DNA of 64,000 nt from Durusdinium trenchii. Taxonomy: Eukaryota > Sar > Dinophyceae > Suessiales > Symbiodiniaceae. Each line of letters starts with the position of its first letter. Within the stretch, counting starts at the first letter, position 1. Below the pieces are notes generated by a model. It saw only the letters and a program-made list of their open reading frames with translations. It was not told where the DNA came from and did not search any database. The position numbers and the translations under genes are program-made. This document shows positions 28,501-40,500 of this stretch, in pieces. The stretch covers positions 340,561 to 404,560 of the forward strand of contig CAXAMN010003091.1 of NCBI GenBank assembly GCA_963970005.1. Reading direction: 5' to 3'.

Positions 28501-31500
28501 GAGAGGAACCTCCTGACCCTAAGGCTAATTGGGGCAGAAGACCGAGGACCTCATAACCTTCCAGGAGAAGTACAGATACATCCTTGCCGCGATTCCTTCT
28601 GAGGATCTGCCGAGAGAGACAACTCTGTTTAATCATCTTTTGGACGAGCTTGAGCAGTTCTCCCATTAGCCGCCAAAATAGCTAAGTCAAGGGAGTCCCC
28701 ACTAGGAAGCCGTCGTCGGTCCACTAAATGGTTGTGGGAGAAGGTGGATTTGCATATAGAGTTAGAGCGGATCAAAGCTAACAGGCAGGCCTTCGATAAG
28801 AAGTTGCGGGATTCCCATACTGCCGATTTAGCCACCACATATAACCCTAAAGCAATCCCCGCTAATCCCGCCAAGACCGATAAACCTAAGAAAGAGAAGT
28901 CCAAGGAGGACAAAAAGAAGGAAAAGAAAGAAAAGAAAGAAAAGGCCAAGAAGGATAAACAACAGCCTGTTGATGTTCACGCAGCCCCGGGCCCCAAGTC
29001 TAAGGCTCCGAAAGGCCCACCAAAGGCCAAGCCTAAAGGCAACACGCCAACACCTCCGACCACGCCAAGGTCACAGCAGGTCAAACGCGCGGCCGACATG
29101 ACCGCCCAGGAGAAAGCGAGAACACCATGTGCGTTTTACGCGTACAACAGCTGCCGCGCAAAGCAATGCGCGTTCCTTCATGATTCGCAGAACAAATATA
29201 AGGGACCGCCTCCGAAGGCTCTCCGCTTCCCAAAAGAGAAGGCAAAAGCTACCGCTGCAGTTGCACAGGTTCATGCGCTTCCTGCCTTTTCAAATGGGAA
29301 GATCTCCTGGCTATGGGACACCGCCGCTGGGAGACATTTGTTCGGCAAACAAGCCTTAACCTCAAGCATGAGACAACACGCCGCCCCTTCTCGAAACCCC
29401 GTGAACTTCACGACAGGGGGGGGGTGCGCAACAAAGCGTGAAATCGCTAGCGTTTAAAGGCAGCCCCATCCTTGAGGGAGAAGAGGTCTACATCTTAAAC
29501 GAGCGCCCCCCGGCGCAGTCAATAGGAAAGACTGTAATGGACAAAGGGTACATGTTTATTTGGGACCCTCGCGAGCAGGTACCATACCTAGTACCGCCCA
29601 GCGTGGTCCCACAGTGTAGGCTTCGTATTCCTAGAAAGCATCGGATTTGCGCCAGCCGCGTCGTGGAATATGTTCCCCAGTATGACGAAGAAGTCACCCC
29701 TGTTGACTACGTTCCACCAGACCGGTTGCAACCAATGGGCGCAGTTGACGCCTCCCCGGCCTCCACCAGTCATGAAGATTCCATATTTTCAGACGGAGAG
29801 CTTTCCACGCCAAGCGTGGCAGATGATGTAGTCAGTGAACCCATGGACCTCGATTCCGATGTTTCCCCAAAATCCAATTCTAGCCAAAGTAGGGGTTCAA
29901 TAGCCGCTGCCCCTAGCGCGGGCGCGGAGAGGGTTCCTCCACATCCCGATGACGACAAGACATTATTGGAGATTGCGGATGTTGAGTTGGATGGCACACC
30001 CGAGGCGCTAAAAGCTGCAGCATTCGAAGAGCCACACATTTTAACCCACTATCCTAAGAACCCCTATTGTCCTGTTTGTCAAATTTCCAAGTCCACCAGT
30101 AAGAGGGTGGCAAGGAAGCCCGACACCCGAGATGATGACATGATTGATCCTCCCAAAGGACCATTCGAGCAACTGTCAACCGATGACGTGATCATGGCCA
30201 AGGGTGATGATTTCGCTGGAAAGGGGACGGGTGGGACTAAGGTTTTCCACATAGTCAGGGACACGTTTTCTGGCGCCAGGATAGCCTATCCTATGGTAAA
30301 CAGGACAGCTAGCAACCATGCCAAGAACTTTAGACATTTCTTAGGGCTAAGAGCAAACGAATTAGCATCGTGCGTCCTCATTAAAATGGACGAAGCAGGC
30401 GAGTTGGAACAAGCAGCTCATGAAGTAGGCTTGCTCCCCGAAGTCTCACTCCCCAATAGATGGCCCCATAACGCCACGTTGGAGCGAGACATTCGTGAGG
30501 AAAAAGAGTGTTGTCGTGCAGTTCACATGCAATCCGGGTTGCCGTATGAGTTTCACACATACTCGTTTCCATACGCCTGCATGTCGATGTCGTTTGATCG
30601 TCCTTCATTGTCAGACCCAGCCAAGTCACAATGGGAGGCCCTAACTAGGTCGAAGTTTGATGGCATTCAATTCGCAGATGCTTTGGTCAATTAGTGTATT
30701 ACCGAGATCGCAAGGTAGGTAAGAGGACCCTCGAACCAAACATGTCGCCTGGTCTCTTCATGGGATGGCGCATCGAGTCGGGCTTTCGTTATCGTTATGT
30801 AGCCAGAATCATGGATTACATGGATTTTAAAGTTAGTAAGCGCCCCAATGTGTTAGATGTGCCCGAGGCAGAAATCTACACAGAGGAGGGACCGCCCATT
30901 TTTCCCATGGCATCAACGAAGTTGAGGCATCTCCATCGTGGTTCCGCCGACGCCCGTAGGGCCTAAGTCCCGAAGTGTGTGCATAACACTAGATCGAGTA
31001 ATCCGATTCAGCCAAACTCCTGGCTGCAAGGCTTGCGAGCGCAAGACACGTCATCACACCGCTGAATGCCGAAAACGTTTTGCTCGCCTTGTTGAAGAGG
31101 AGAAGGCCGAACTTTTGGCTAAGCGAAAGGAAGGAATCACTGTTGAAGAAATTCCTCCTGTAGCCCCAGAAGATCCGCCTCCACCACCACCGGCGGACCC
31201 TCCGCCGGAGGCGCCCGATGACGCCAGTGCTACGCCGACAGTAATAGCCGGCCTTTCGATAACCCCGCACACCACAAATAGGACCCAACTAGTACAAACT
31301 AGACCCGAAAGTGGAGTGCCTGTGTTTGGAATGCCAGCAGTGACCAAAGTCCCACAAGTAGATCAAGTTAAGAAGAAGAGAAATAGAGGTAAGAAGAGAC
31401 CACCTAAGTTCAACCGTTGCATGTTCGAGTTTGCGTGTGCTCCCGATTCTCAGATGCATAAAACATTTCTAGAATTGGGAATCCCACATGTACCCCTAAG

Positions 31501-34500
31501 CAAGGAACACCTCGACCTGACGAACGCCGACATGCAGGACCAACTCCATAACCATTTGGAGACCTGTGAAGAGGTGCCAGACCTGTGGGCGTCAATACCC
31601 TGTACCTCAGGTTCCCCGCGGCAGAGGGTCAACAGGTCCAAAGGAGGTGCACGATTTGCCCGTGTTCACGCACAGCAGGTTCGTGAATCCAAGCGTCTTT
31701 TCGCAGAGTTCGAAAGAAGCGCAGGGATCGTCCTTAGCAGGGGGGGCACTGTGACCTTTGAATGGCCAAAGGGCTGCGAGAGTTGGAACCGCCATGACGT
31801 CCAGTCGTTCTTTGATTCGCATCCAGAATTCCAACAAGTCGAGTTTGATGGTTGCGCGGTAGGAGTTAGATCCACTAAGGATAGACCCACTAAGAAGACC
31901 TGGAGACTCATGATGACAAGCCAGCGCATCATAGATGCTTTTTCGCAGCACAAGTGCACGCACTCCCCACATGAACATGATCACGCGGTTGGGTCTCAGA
32001 CTGCAAAGACCGCCTTTTACCCTCCACAAATGGTAAGCGAAATAGCCAGAGCTTTGTACCCCCAAAGGGCTAATTTAGCTCCAGCCCCAGCCATGCCATG
32101 TGTGGTCCCCGCCGCTGCCTCTCAGGCGCGGGAGGAGGAGCATAGGGTGAAAGAGCAATCCTTGAAACACATCTCCGCACTTGCAGGAGCAGATACTTTT
32201 GCATTGGCCGTCGAAACCGACGAAGTTGCAAACCAGATGGCAGAATGCCTGATGGATTTGGAAACTCTCGTTCGAACTGCATTCGATATTCCTGAAGATC
32301 CTAAACATCACGGTAGAGTTCATGCCATGGTAACTAAGTTGCTCTCCAGAGCAGAGATGTTGGCGAACCCTAAAGCCGTTGAGAAAGTTAAGGAAGAAGC
32401 AACATCCCTCACCGACATCGGTACCTGGGATCTTGATTCGGTTCAAGAATATGATGCAGTTAAGGCTGAAGCAAAGGCTAGCAAAGTGTCCGTACACTTT
32501 GGCCGTTTAATGACTATCGCCTCAATTAAATTTTGGGAACTGGCAGAACACCTTCACAAAATGAAGGGGCGAATAGTATATCGCGGCGACTGTGCACGCG
32601 ACGAGAATGGCGTCGCCGCCGTCTACGAGGAGTTGGGCGCGAACCCAACATCCGTACAGGGCTTAAACGCCTGTCTAGCCTACGGTTCATTGCCGGGACA
32701 CGCCTGCACGGCGGCAGACGCCGTGAAGGCTTATGTTCAAGCCTTTCTCAAAAGTAAGTACAAAACGTGGATCGAACTTCCACCTGAACTCCGCCTGGAG
32801 TGGTGGAAGGGAAAATTCACCCGTCCAGTTGTACTTCTAGTGAGGGCACTATATGGACATCCCGATGCAGGCGGAATGTGGGAAAACCACTTAAAAGGGA
32901 TTCTAAAGAAAATGGACGGTGAGGAGATTCCTGAGTACCCCGGAAATTTTTATTTCAGAGGGACAGGTCTCATGTTATCTACGTACGTAGACGATTTGAC
33001 ATTATCCGGACCATCTGAGCACCATGCTCCTTTCTGGAACCAACTAATGTCAGAAGTGAACGTAGAGCCTCCCGAAACCATTTATAGAATCCTCGGAAGA
33101 AACCATGTTTACGCCAGCTTCGACAAAGTACAGGGTGAGGAGAACGCTGCTTTAGGCGCGGCTCCAGATGCATTGATTTTCGACATGAAGGGCTATGCCC
33201 AACAGACCATAGACCTTTATAAAAGCGTAGCTAAAGTCGATAAAATCAAACCTGCACAAACACCCTTCATCCCTGACGGAACATGGCCAAAGGAGGACGA
33301 GGACTCTCCTGGAGAACTCGCCCCAAAAGCATGTTCAATACTAATGAAGGCCCTTTGGTTGGCCCGCCTATCTAGACCCGACATCCTTAAGCCTATTAAC
33401 GACTTAGCAACTAAGGTCCAAGCCTGGACCAGGGTGCATGATAAGAAGTTATTAAGGCTAATTCAATACCTCCAATATTCGCTAGACTATAGATTAACCG
33501 CATCTTGCCAAGATGATCCCAAGGATCTCAGGCTTGAGCTATATGTCGACGCAGACTTTGGAGGCGATGCCGGTAACGTCAAGTCAACCTCGGGCGGGTT
33601 CCTTGTACTAAAAGGTCCTAACACATTTTTCCCACTTGCATGGATCTCGAAAAGACAGACATCCACTTCACGCTCCACCACGGAGTCGGAAGTGGTAAGT
33701 TTGGCGCACTCTTTGTACCAGGAGGGTATACCTGCTCTCCAACTCTGGGAGAAACTCTTGCAGAGGCCGGTGGACTTAGTTATCCACGAGGACAACCAAG
33801 CCACCATCATAGTCGTTCGTAAGGGGTATTCCCCCAAACTCCGACATATCGGCCGGACACACAAGATAAACCTCTCATCTTTGAAAGAGTGTCCCGACGA
33901 CCCATGCATCAATGTGCAATACATCGACACCAACGAACAGGCCGCCGACATCTTTACGAAAGCACTGCCACCACAGAAGTGGTACAAAGCTTTGTGCCTT
34001 CTTGGCATACGTACGGATATTCGCGAGCCGAAGCCATCCCTTAGGGATCGAAGCTTTTCGCTAGGAGCCGATGTAGGTGCCAAAGCCGCTGCTCAATGCG
34101 CGGTAATTAATGCATGTACAGTGAACCCATGACTCGCAAAGCGGCGAGGGGGGAGTCAAAATATCACATACAGTGGTAACCCCTAACTTGCTGCGTCATG
34201 AAGTGTTCATGTACAGGCTTTGACGTTCGTTCCGACCGTCGCTATGGCTCAAGAAACGATTGCGCCCGCGGTCGTTTCAGCGCTCGTGCACGTCGCTTCG
34301 TTCGGTCGCGCCGTGTCACTTCGCCTTCGTGCATTTCGATAGGTTGCCGTACCGTGCTCCCTTCGTCCGCACGACACCTCGTTCGCAACGGGTACCAATC
34401 CTTCCGGTGTTCCCCGTCGCGTTCCATCCCGTGCCAGGGTTCTCCACACGATAGGATACCTTTCCCAACACCTCCCACTCCGTAGGTTGTGGTGGCTGTT

Positions 34501-37500
34501 TGGGGCTGATATCCCGGAACCCTTGTCACTTTTCATTATGATGGACAACAATATTGCATTCTAAAGTCCAAGCCGGGCTCGTCGGCCAGGTGTTGAGATT
34601 CCTGGCAGACCACACGGACTGGTCAGGGTTTTGTTCTAGCCATCTTGCAAAATGTGCAATCGGAGTAGCTGAGACTGCAAATTCAATTGATTTTCACTGG
34701 AACCACTCTAGCTCTAAAAGGCAACAAATTGGACCATCACAGACTGCAATGGGTCCTATACGATTTATATAGCCAAGTTTGAATTGCTGCAGGATGATTA
34801 GCATGTTCTCCATGGGCTTTCTCAGCATGTTAATGTGATGTGATAATGTAATATGATCTTCTGGTTCAATGTCTTTGTCGTCAAAGCGTTCCATCTTGGA
34901 GTATCGTTTGACCTGGAGGACGTCAATGTCCAAAATGGTGGCGAGAGGCCTCCTTTGGAACCGATTGACTGGATGCGGTGAATCGTGGCGCCGACCAACG
35001 TTTGAAGCCAGCCACACAACAACTTTGCTGCGGAAGAATTCTGACGGGTTGCAGTACGGTTTACCTTGGGCGTATTCGAATCAAACACACACTTGAGTAG
35101 GTTGCTCCGTGGAGCGCGATTTCAGGCTGCTTTGCGGTGAGCATTAGCCCTTTAAGATTACTGCAGGTTAGACCTTGACTGAAAAAAATGCTGGATCCGA
35201 GTAACAGTATTGTTGAACAAGAATGCAAGTGAAACGATTGAAACAATTCTAAAATGGCAAGTACGTTTTCAGCACCACACCACCAGGCTCTTCGTTGGCC
35301 ACTCCCTGGTGGTGGGTGGAGTGGCCCCCTGCTGCTGTACATTGGTCACAAAAGTCATAGGGTAGGTTAGAAAGAGTTAGGGTAGTGTCCTTGGAAACAG
35401 GAGTGGACACACACAATGAGCCGAATCGGCGCAAATAGACCGGATCAGAAAATACCAGTGTAATAAATAAATAAATAGTGGTAGGGCAGGACGTCGGAAA
35501 GGTCTTGTAAATTGTAAAATGTAAAGTGAAGGACTGCGAGTCTGCCGGCGCATGGTCCTTTTCCTCGTGGCCGCAGCGCCGCGGCGCAATGTTCTTTGGA
35601 ATGACCTTTTTTTGTCACATAGAGCTGCGTCAACTGCTGTGCTGTGGCTGGTGCTGGGTGCTGTGGGAACGTGTATCTTCGTAAAGTGTGGTGGCGTGAC
35701 TGTAAGCCTGAAAGGTGTAGTCTGTGACTCCCCGCTGAGGTGCAGTTGGTGGTGCAGTTGGCTGAGGTGTGAGTTGTGGCACTTGTGGTTGCGGTAGTGG
35801 TTGTGGTGGCGTATGGTGAGCTGAAGCGGAAATGGCAATGTGCTGCGGGGCTGCTGGAGTGTGTGGTGGTGGTGGTGGTGGAGCCGGTGTGGTAGGCTGT
35901 GGTATGGCGGTCACTGCTGGATTGGTGGCATGTGGTGGAGCAGTTGTTGGAGGTGGTGGTTGTAGTAATGGTGTGGGTGGTGATTGGTTTGTCGTATGCG
36001 GTGGATGTGGTTGATGTGGTTGATGAGGTTGAGGTTGAGGGGGCAGTGTGGGATGTGTGTGGACATGGGATTGTATTGGCTGTGTCGCGTGAAGTGGATG
36101 CTGTTGCGGATGCTGCTGTAGATGTGGTTGCTGCTGTAGATGTGGCGGTAGTGAATACGGCCAGGGATACGTCATGGCTGCTCGGCAAGTCGANNNNNNN
36201 NNNCCTTGAACTTGAATGAGTGAAACTGTAGGCTGTATAACAGGTCGCTGCAAAGAGGAGGAGTGTGCAATTGTCTTCAATTAAAATCTTGAAATTAAAA
36301 TTGAACTTAAAAATTGGAAGGAAAGGATTCCCGGGTGAAACAGTTACAGTTTGACTCTGCAGTACATTTCAGAAGGAACTTCAGTGAACTCTGCAGTAAA
36401 TTTCACGTGTGCAGGGTGAGACAATTCAAGCGGAATTTCGAGCAGGGGAATTCAGTAGAGTAAATTCAGAAAAACTTCAGGAAACTTACCCCTGCGATGA
36501 GGAGTGGAAAGGTTCTTGCAATAACGGCGCCCCGCAGGGATCACACAGCTTACCACAGTGGGAAGAAGCTGCGAAGACACACTTGAGTAGGTTGCTCCGT
36601 GGAGCGCGATTTCAGGCTGCTTCGCGGTGAGCATTAGCCCTTTAAGATTACTGCAGGTTAGACCTTGACCGAAAAAAATGCTGGGTCCGAGTAACAGTAT
36701 TGTTGAACAAGAATGCAAGTGAAACGATTGAAACAACTCTAAAATGGCAGGTACGTTTTCAGCACCACACCACCAGGCTCTTCGTTGGCCACTCCCTGGT
36801 GGTGGGTGGAGTGGCCCCCTGCTGCTGTACATTGGTCACAAAAGTCATAGGGTAGGTTAGAAAGAGTTAGGGTAGTGTCCTTGGAAACAGGAGTGGACAC
36901 ACACACACACACTATTGAATTTGGCATGCAGTCACTAGGAATTGTGCCCTAAGGGTGCAGTAGGCTTAGCCTGAAAGAAAAGCGAAAAGCAGTTCATTCT
37001 AAGTACAAACTGAATTGACCAAGGCAACGCCAAGACAAACCAAGAGGTCTGCTCTATTTTTGAGGCTGGCTGATGCCTTACGCCAAGTACTGTCACCTGG
37101 CGAGGAGTGCAAACTGCAAGGCCACGTTGTAGTTCAGTTTGGCGCCACTTGGACAAGGCGAATGGTGTGGAAGTTAAGCATCGTTGCTCCTGGTAGGGGC
37201 ATGTACCCTGGAGAGGGCCTGCCGGTCGATCCCAGTGTGCAATTTTCTTGCAAGACTGTCAGTTCACACACAAGGTTTTCAGCTTTGAGTTAGTCGTGTG
37301 CCAGATGCTGTCCAAAATTAAAGGGGCTTATTATTTGTTGTGACCTAGCTTGCTGCAGTGCAATGCCTGATTTGAAGGCAACTTGTATGTCCAGGAGGAG
37401 CTCCAATTTCCACAGTTTCTGGATTTTTTGCGCGAGAACGCAGTGGCCGATAGCACTGTCAGTGCCCCGGTCAGTGAAGGCGCTGGCTAAGGGGTCCTGG

Positions 37501-40500
37501 TGAAGAACTGCGTGGTCTCTTGACATTCTTTGACATCTCCCCATTCTTGTTTCCATTGCTTCCCGGAATCCATCAGGACGCCTTGATGCGCAATTTGTTC
37601 GTTAGTAGAAAGAAAGCGATCGGAGTGAATCAAGTCGATGTGGACGGCTTGATCTCGGCTCTTAAAGTAAAAGTAAAAGCACCTGATATGTTTCTTCTGT
37701 TTCTTCATTTGGACGGTAGTCATATAAATATAGGTTGGAGGTCATCGCTATTAGGTTGGAGGCCATTGCAATTATATAAGTTCTTTTTCTGTGTTCGGTC
37801 TCCTTGCCAAGGCAGTCTCCAAATTCTTGGAGGATTGGAGCCGGATTGGGAATCCCAGGTCGTGGATGTAGCAGGGGCACTGACCTCAAAAGCACGTTGT
37901 GTTGGTTTGGGGAGGCAGATTGACGACCTCTGAAACTTCAGAGAATCTCCAAAATCGACCAGACACCCTCCCAGTGGCCTGACCCAGCGACCCCACCAGT
38001 ATCTCGCCAGGGTCTAGAGTCTAGAATCAGGTCCCACCCATAATCCCAACCAGTGGTCCCAATGTCACCTGAGCCAGTGTTCGTTGTTGAACAGCACAGA
38101 GCATGGCTACCTCAGATTCTGCATGACTCTGCTGCGCCAGAAGTTATACAGTCGTCGGCTGGTTGGTCCCTCACTTTTCTGTAGCGCGTTCTTGGGTGGA
38201 ACACCTCTTGCTTTTGAGTCCTGGTGGTCCAGGTGTTGTGTAGTGTCCCGAAGGCGTGGGAGACTTTTGTTGGCCTTTGAATCCTCCCCCCGCACTTCGA
38301 AATCTCAAGTGGGAGAACATTTTGCTCGACCTCCCTCGCCAGACGTGCCGCGGCCATGACTCTGTTGCGAAGACAGAGTGTGCTGCACATGCTTTGCATG
38401 TGGCACAGAAGATGGCAGCTTTGCTGCACATGCTTTGCTTTGTAAAAGTTATCCGTTGTTTTAGATACTAGGAGCATCAATAGTCCACATCCAGCTTGTG
38501 ACAACCCGAAGCTAAGCCCAGGTGAACATCACCTTCGAAAAGGAGCAACGCCTCAGTTGCATTTCTGGTGTCATTAAAACGTCTGGTTGTGGCATGTGCT
38601 TTCAATCGAGCAACACAGTTTGATTCTTGTTATCTTACCCAGGCAGCCGGACCTTCACTCCGTCCATTTTCAAAGTACCCTAGGATGCGAGCCAAGTGGT
38701 CATTTCAGCGAAGAAACCGCAGGAGAAGTGGGACGTGCTGTTGCAAGCAGTCAGCAACCAAGTTGAGTGCGTTCTCAGGTCAGCGCAAGCATAGTTCCAC
38801 TGCAATTAAGTTGGTCTCGGTACTTCAGAGAAGAGCATTTATATAGCATGTTTATATATACGTTTTTGGCGCTTCAATAATAGACGTCCTATTCTTTCCT
38901 GGTTTGTGCCGATCTGCAGAGCCAGCGAGAGAACAGCATTTGCCTGTTTGATTCAAGCTTTCTTTCGGGTATTGAGCATGAGCCAGTCAGGGGACAGATT
39001 GTCATTATATAGACGCTAGCATGTTGCTGAGGTCTTGAGAGACTTGGACCACATGCTGAGCCTGCAGGAGAGGAATGTAAGTAAGTGATCGGTTTCGTCA
39101 CACTATGCAATGGTACAACAAGGTAATATCTATTGTTTAACCAATGAAACTATTATAGTAATATTTATATAATAGTATAATAGATGATATTACTAATATG
39201 TTAAAACACGTATATAATATTTTTTGAGTTAACGAATAGCTTGTTTTGAGAAAATAGTTTGATTAATAATTTATGATAGTATTGTGTGTTTTTTCAGGTT
39301 TTAATGCGTGAATGTAGTATTCACTTTTCGAAACACTAGCATTGAGATGTGTTGAGACAGTATCCCATGCCAATCACTGAAATGAATGCACTACTCCCTG
39401 GAGGATTTTGTTCAGGTTTGCAAAAAGCTTTCAAGGCTGGCCTGATGGACCTGATTGATGGGTCATGATCGAGGGCAAGTCTGGCTGCTTTTCGTGTCCA
39501 TGGCCAAATAGTGCGAGGATCAGTCTTGCACACACGGATAAACACAATTGGTATAGTTGTTGATATGCTGTATACACTGCAGTCTTGATGTAGATGGTTT
39601 GACACTTACTGCTTTTGAAGATAACTTTGGGCTTCATTTTGCTTCTCTCCAAGCTAGAGAGCACTTTGTGTAGCTACTACCCTTTGCACCTTTCTATAAC
39701 TTATCAAATGGCTTGGAGTCAATGGGCTCATTGCAACTGGAGGTGTGCACGCTTATTGCAGTTCCTTGAAATGGAAGCACAGGACGTCAAAGTCAGACCT
39801 AGTTGATCCCGTTCAGACAATACGTGGCCTCAACAAAACTACAGACTACAGATGTAATGTGCACGCCAATGATGGTGCTTGCGGGCAGTTTTGCGAAGCT
39901 TGATCCAAGCTGCGGTGTCCTAAGAGCTTCAAGGATAAGGGCCTGCTTGTCACCAAATGTGCAGCTTTTGACTGAGCGTTACTGGATTTGAAAGGAGGAT
40001 CTTGCAGCCCTGTCTGGAAGACAGTTGAAGGAATGGAAGGCTTGGAAACTGCATGCAGCAGCTTTAGGACTACGAGAAGATCGAATGCCATAATGCTCCA
40101 GCTGTCCAACCATGGGCCCTGTTATAATGTGCACCCCTCAACTTGCTCAACAGGATGACAGTTTGATCGTTAGTCCTTTTAAACTATGTTTTGACTCTAA
40201 TCCTACGCAGAGCTGACTTGTTTGGCTTTTGTGCTACGTTTTGGTGGAACGTGCTGCGTTTTACCAGTTCTTGATGCAGGCCTTGGCAGAAGACATCTCA
40301 ACAAGATTGCAACAACAGCCAGGTCTGAGAGGCGGAACTTGGATTTGGGTGGACATGTGAATGGCTTTTGCATAGCTTGACATACAGTATATTGTCCAGC
40401 AGGTCCCATGCCACCAGCAATGTGAACCACGAGTTAGATGAACCTTTGGATGTTGCATGTCTCATCTCTGCCATCTAAGCAAGCTCAAATATCCCAAACA

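Larger units (their letters stand above)
21385..34536 (+). mobile_element. Full-length Ty1/copia LTR retrotransposon, 13.15 kb
   Basis: It has direct LTRs (21385-21775 and 34154-34536) and is flanked by the 6-bp duplication TATGAT (21379-21384 and 34537-34542). The domain order is gag, protease, integrase, reverse transcriptase, RNase H, which defines the copia order. It lies in the sense direction inside the adaptor-gene intron. LTRs differ by two or three substitutions, one 9-base indel and a 1-base indel, so insertion was recent. The element is more than twice the usual copia length because of a long proline-rich 5' region (21.8-26.2 kb). Several frameshifts break the coding region. It carries 14 bulged-hairpin motifs. 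Confidence 0.95.

Noticed and set aside
35445..36280. Minus-strand Thr/His/Pro-rich frames up to 247 codons
   Set aside because: Low-complexity GTGGTG-type sequence read on the other strand.
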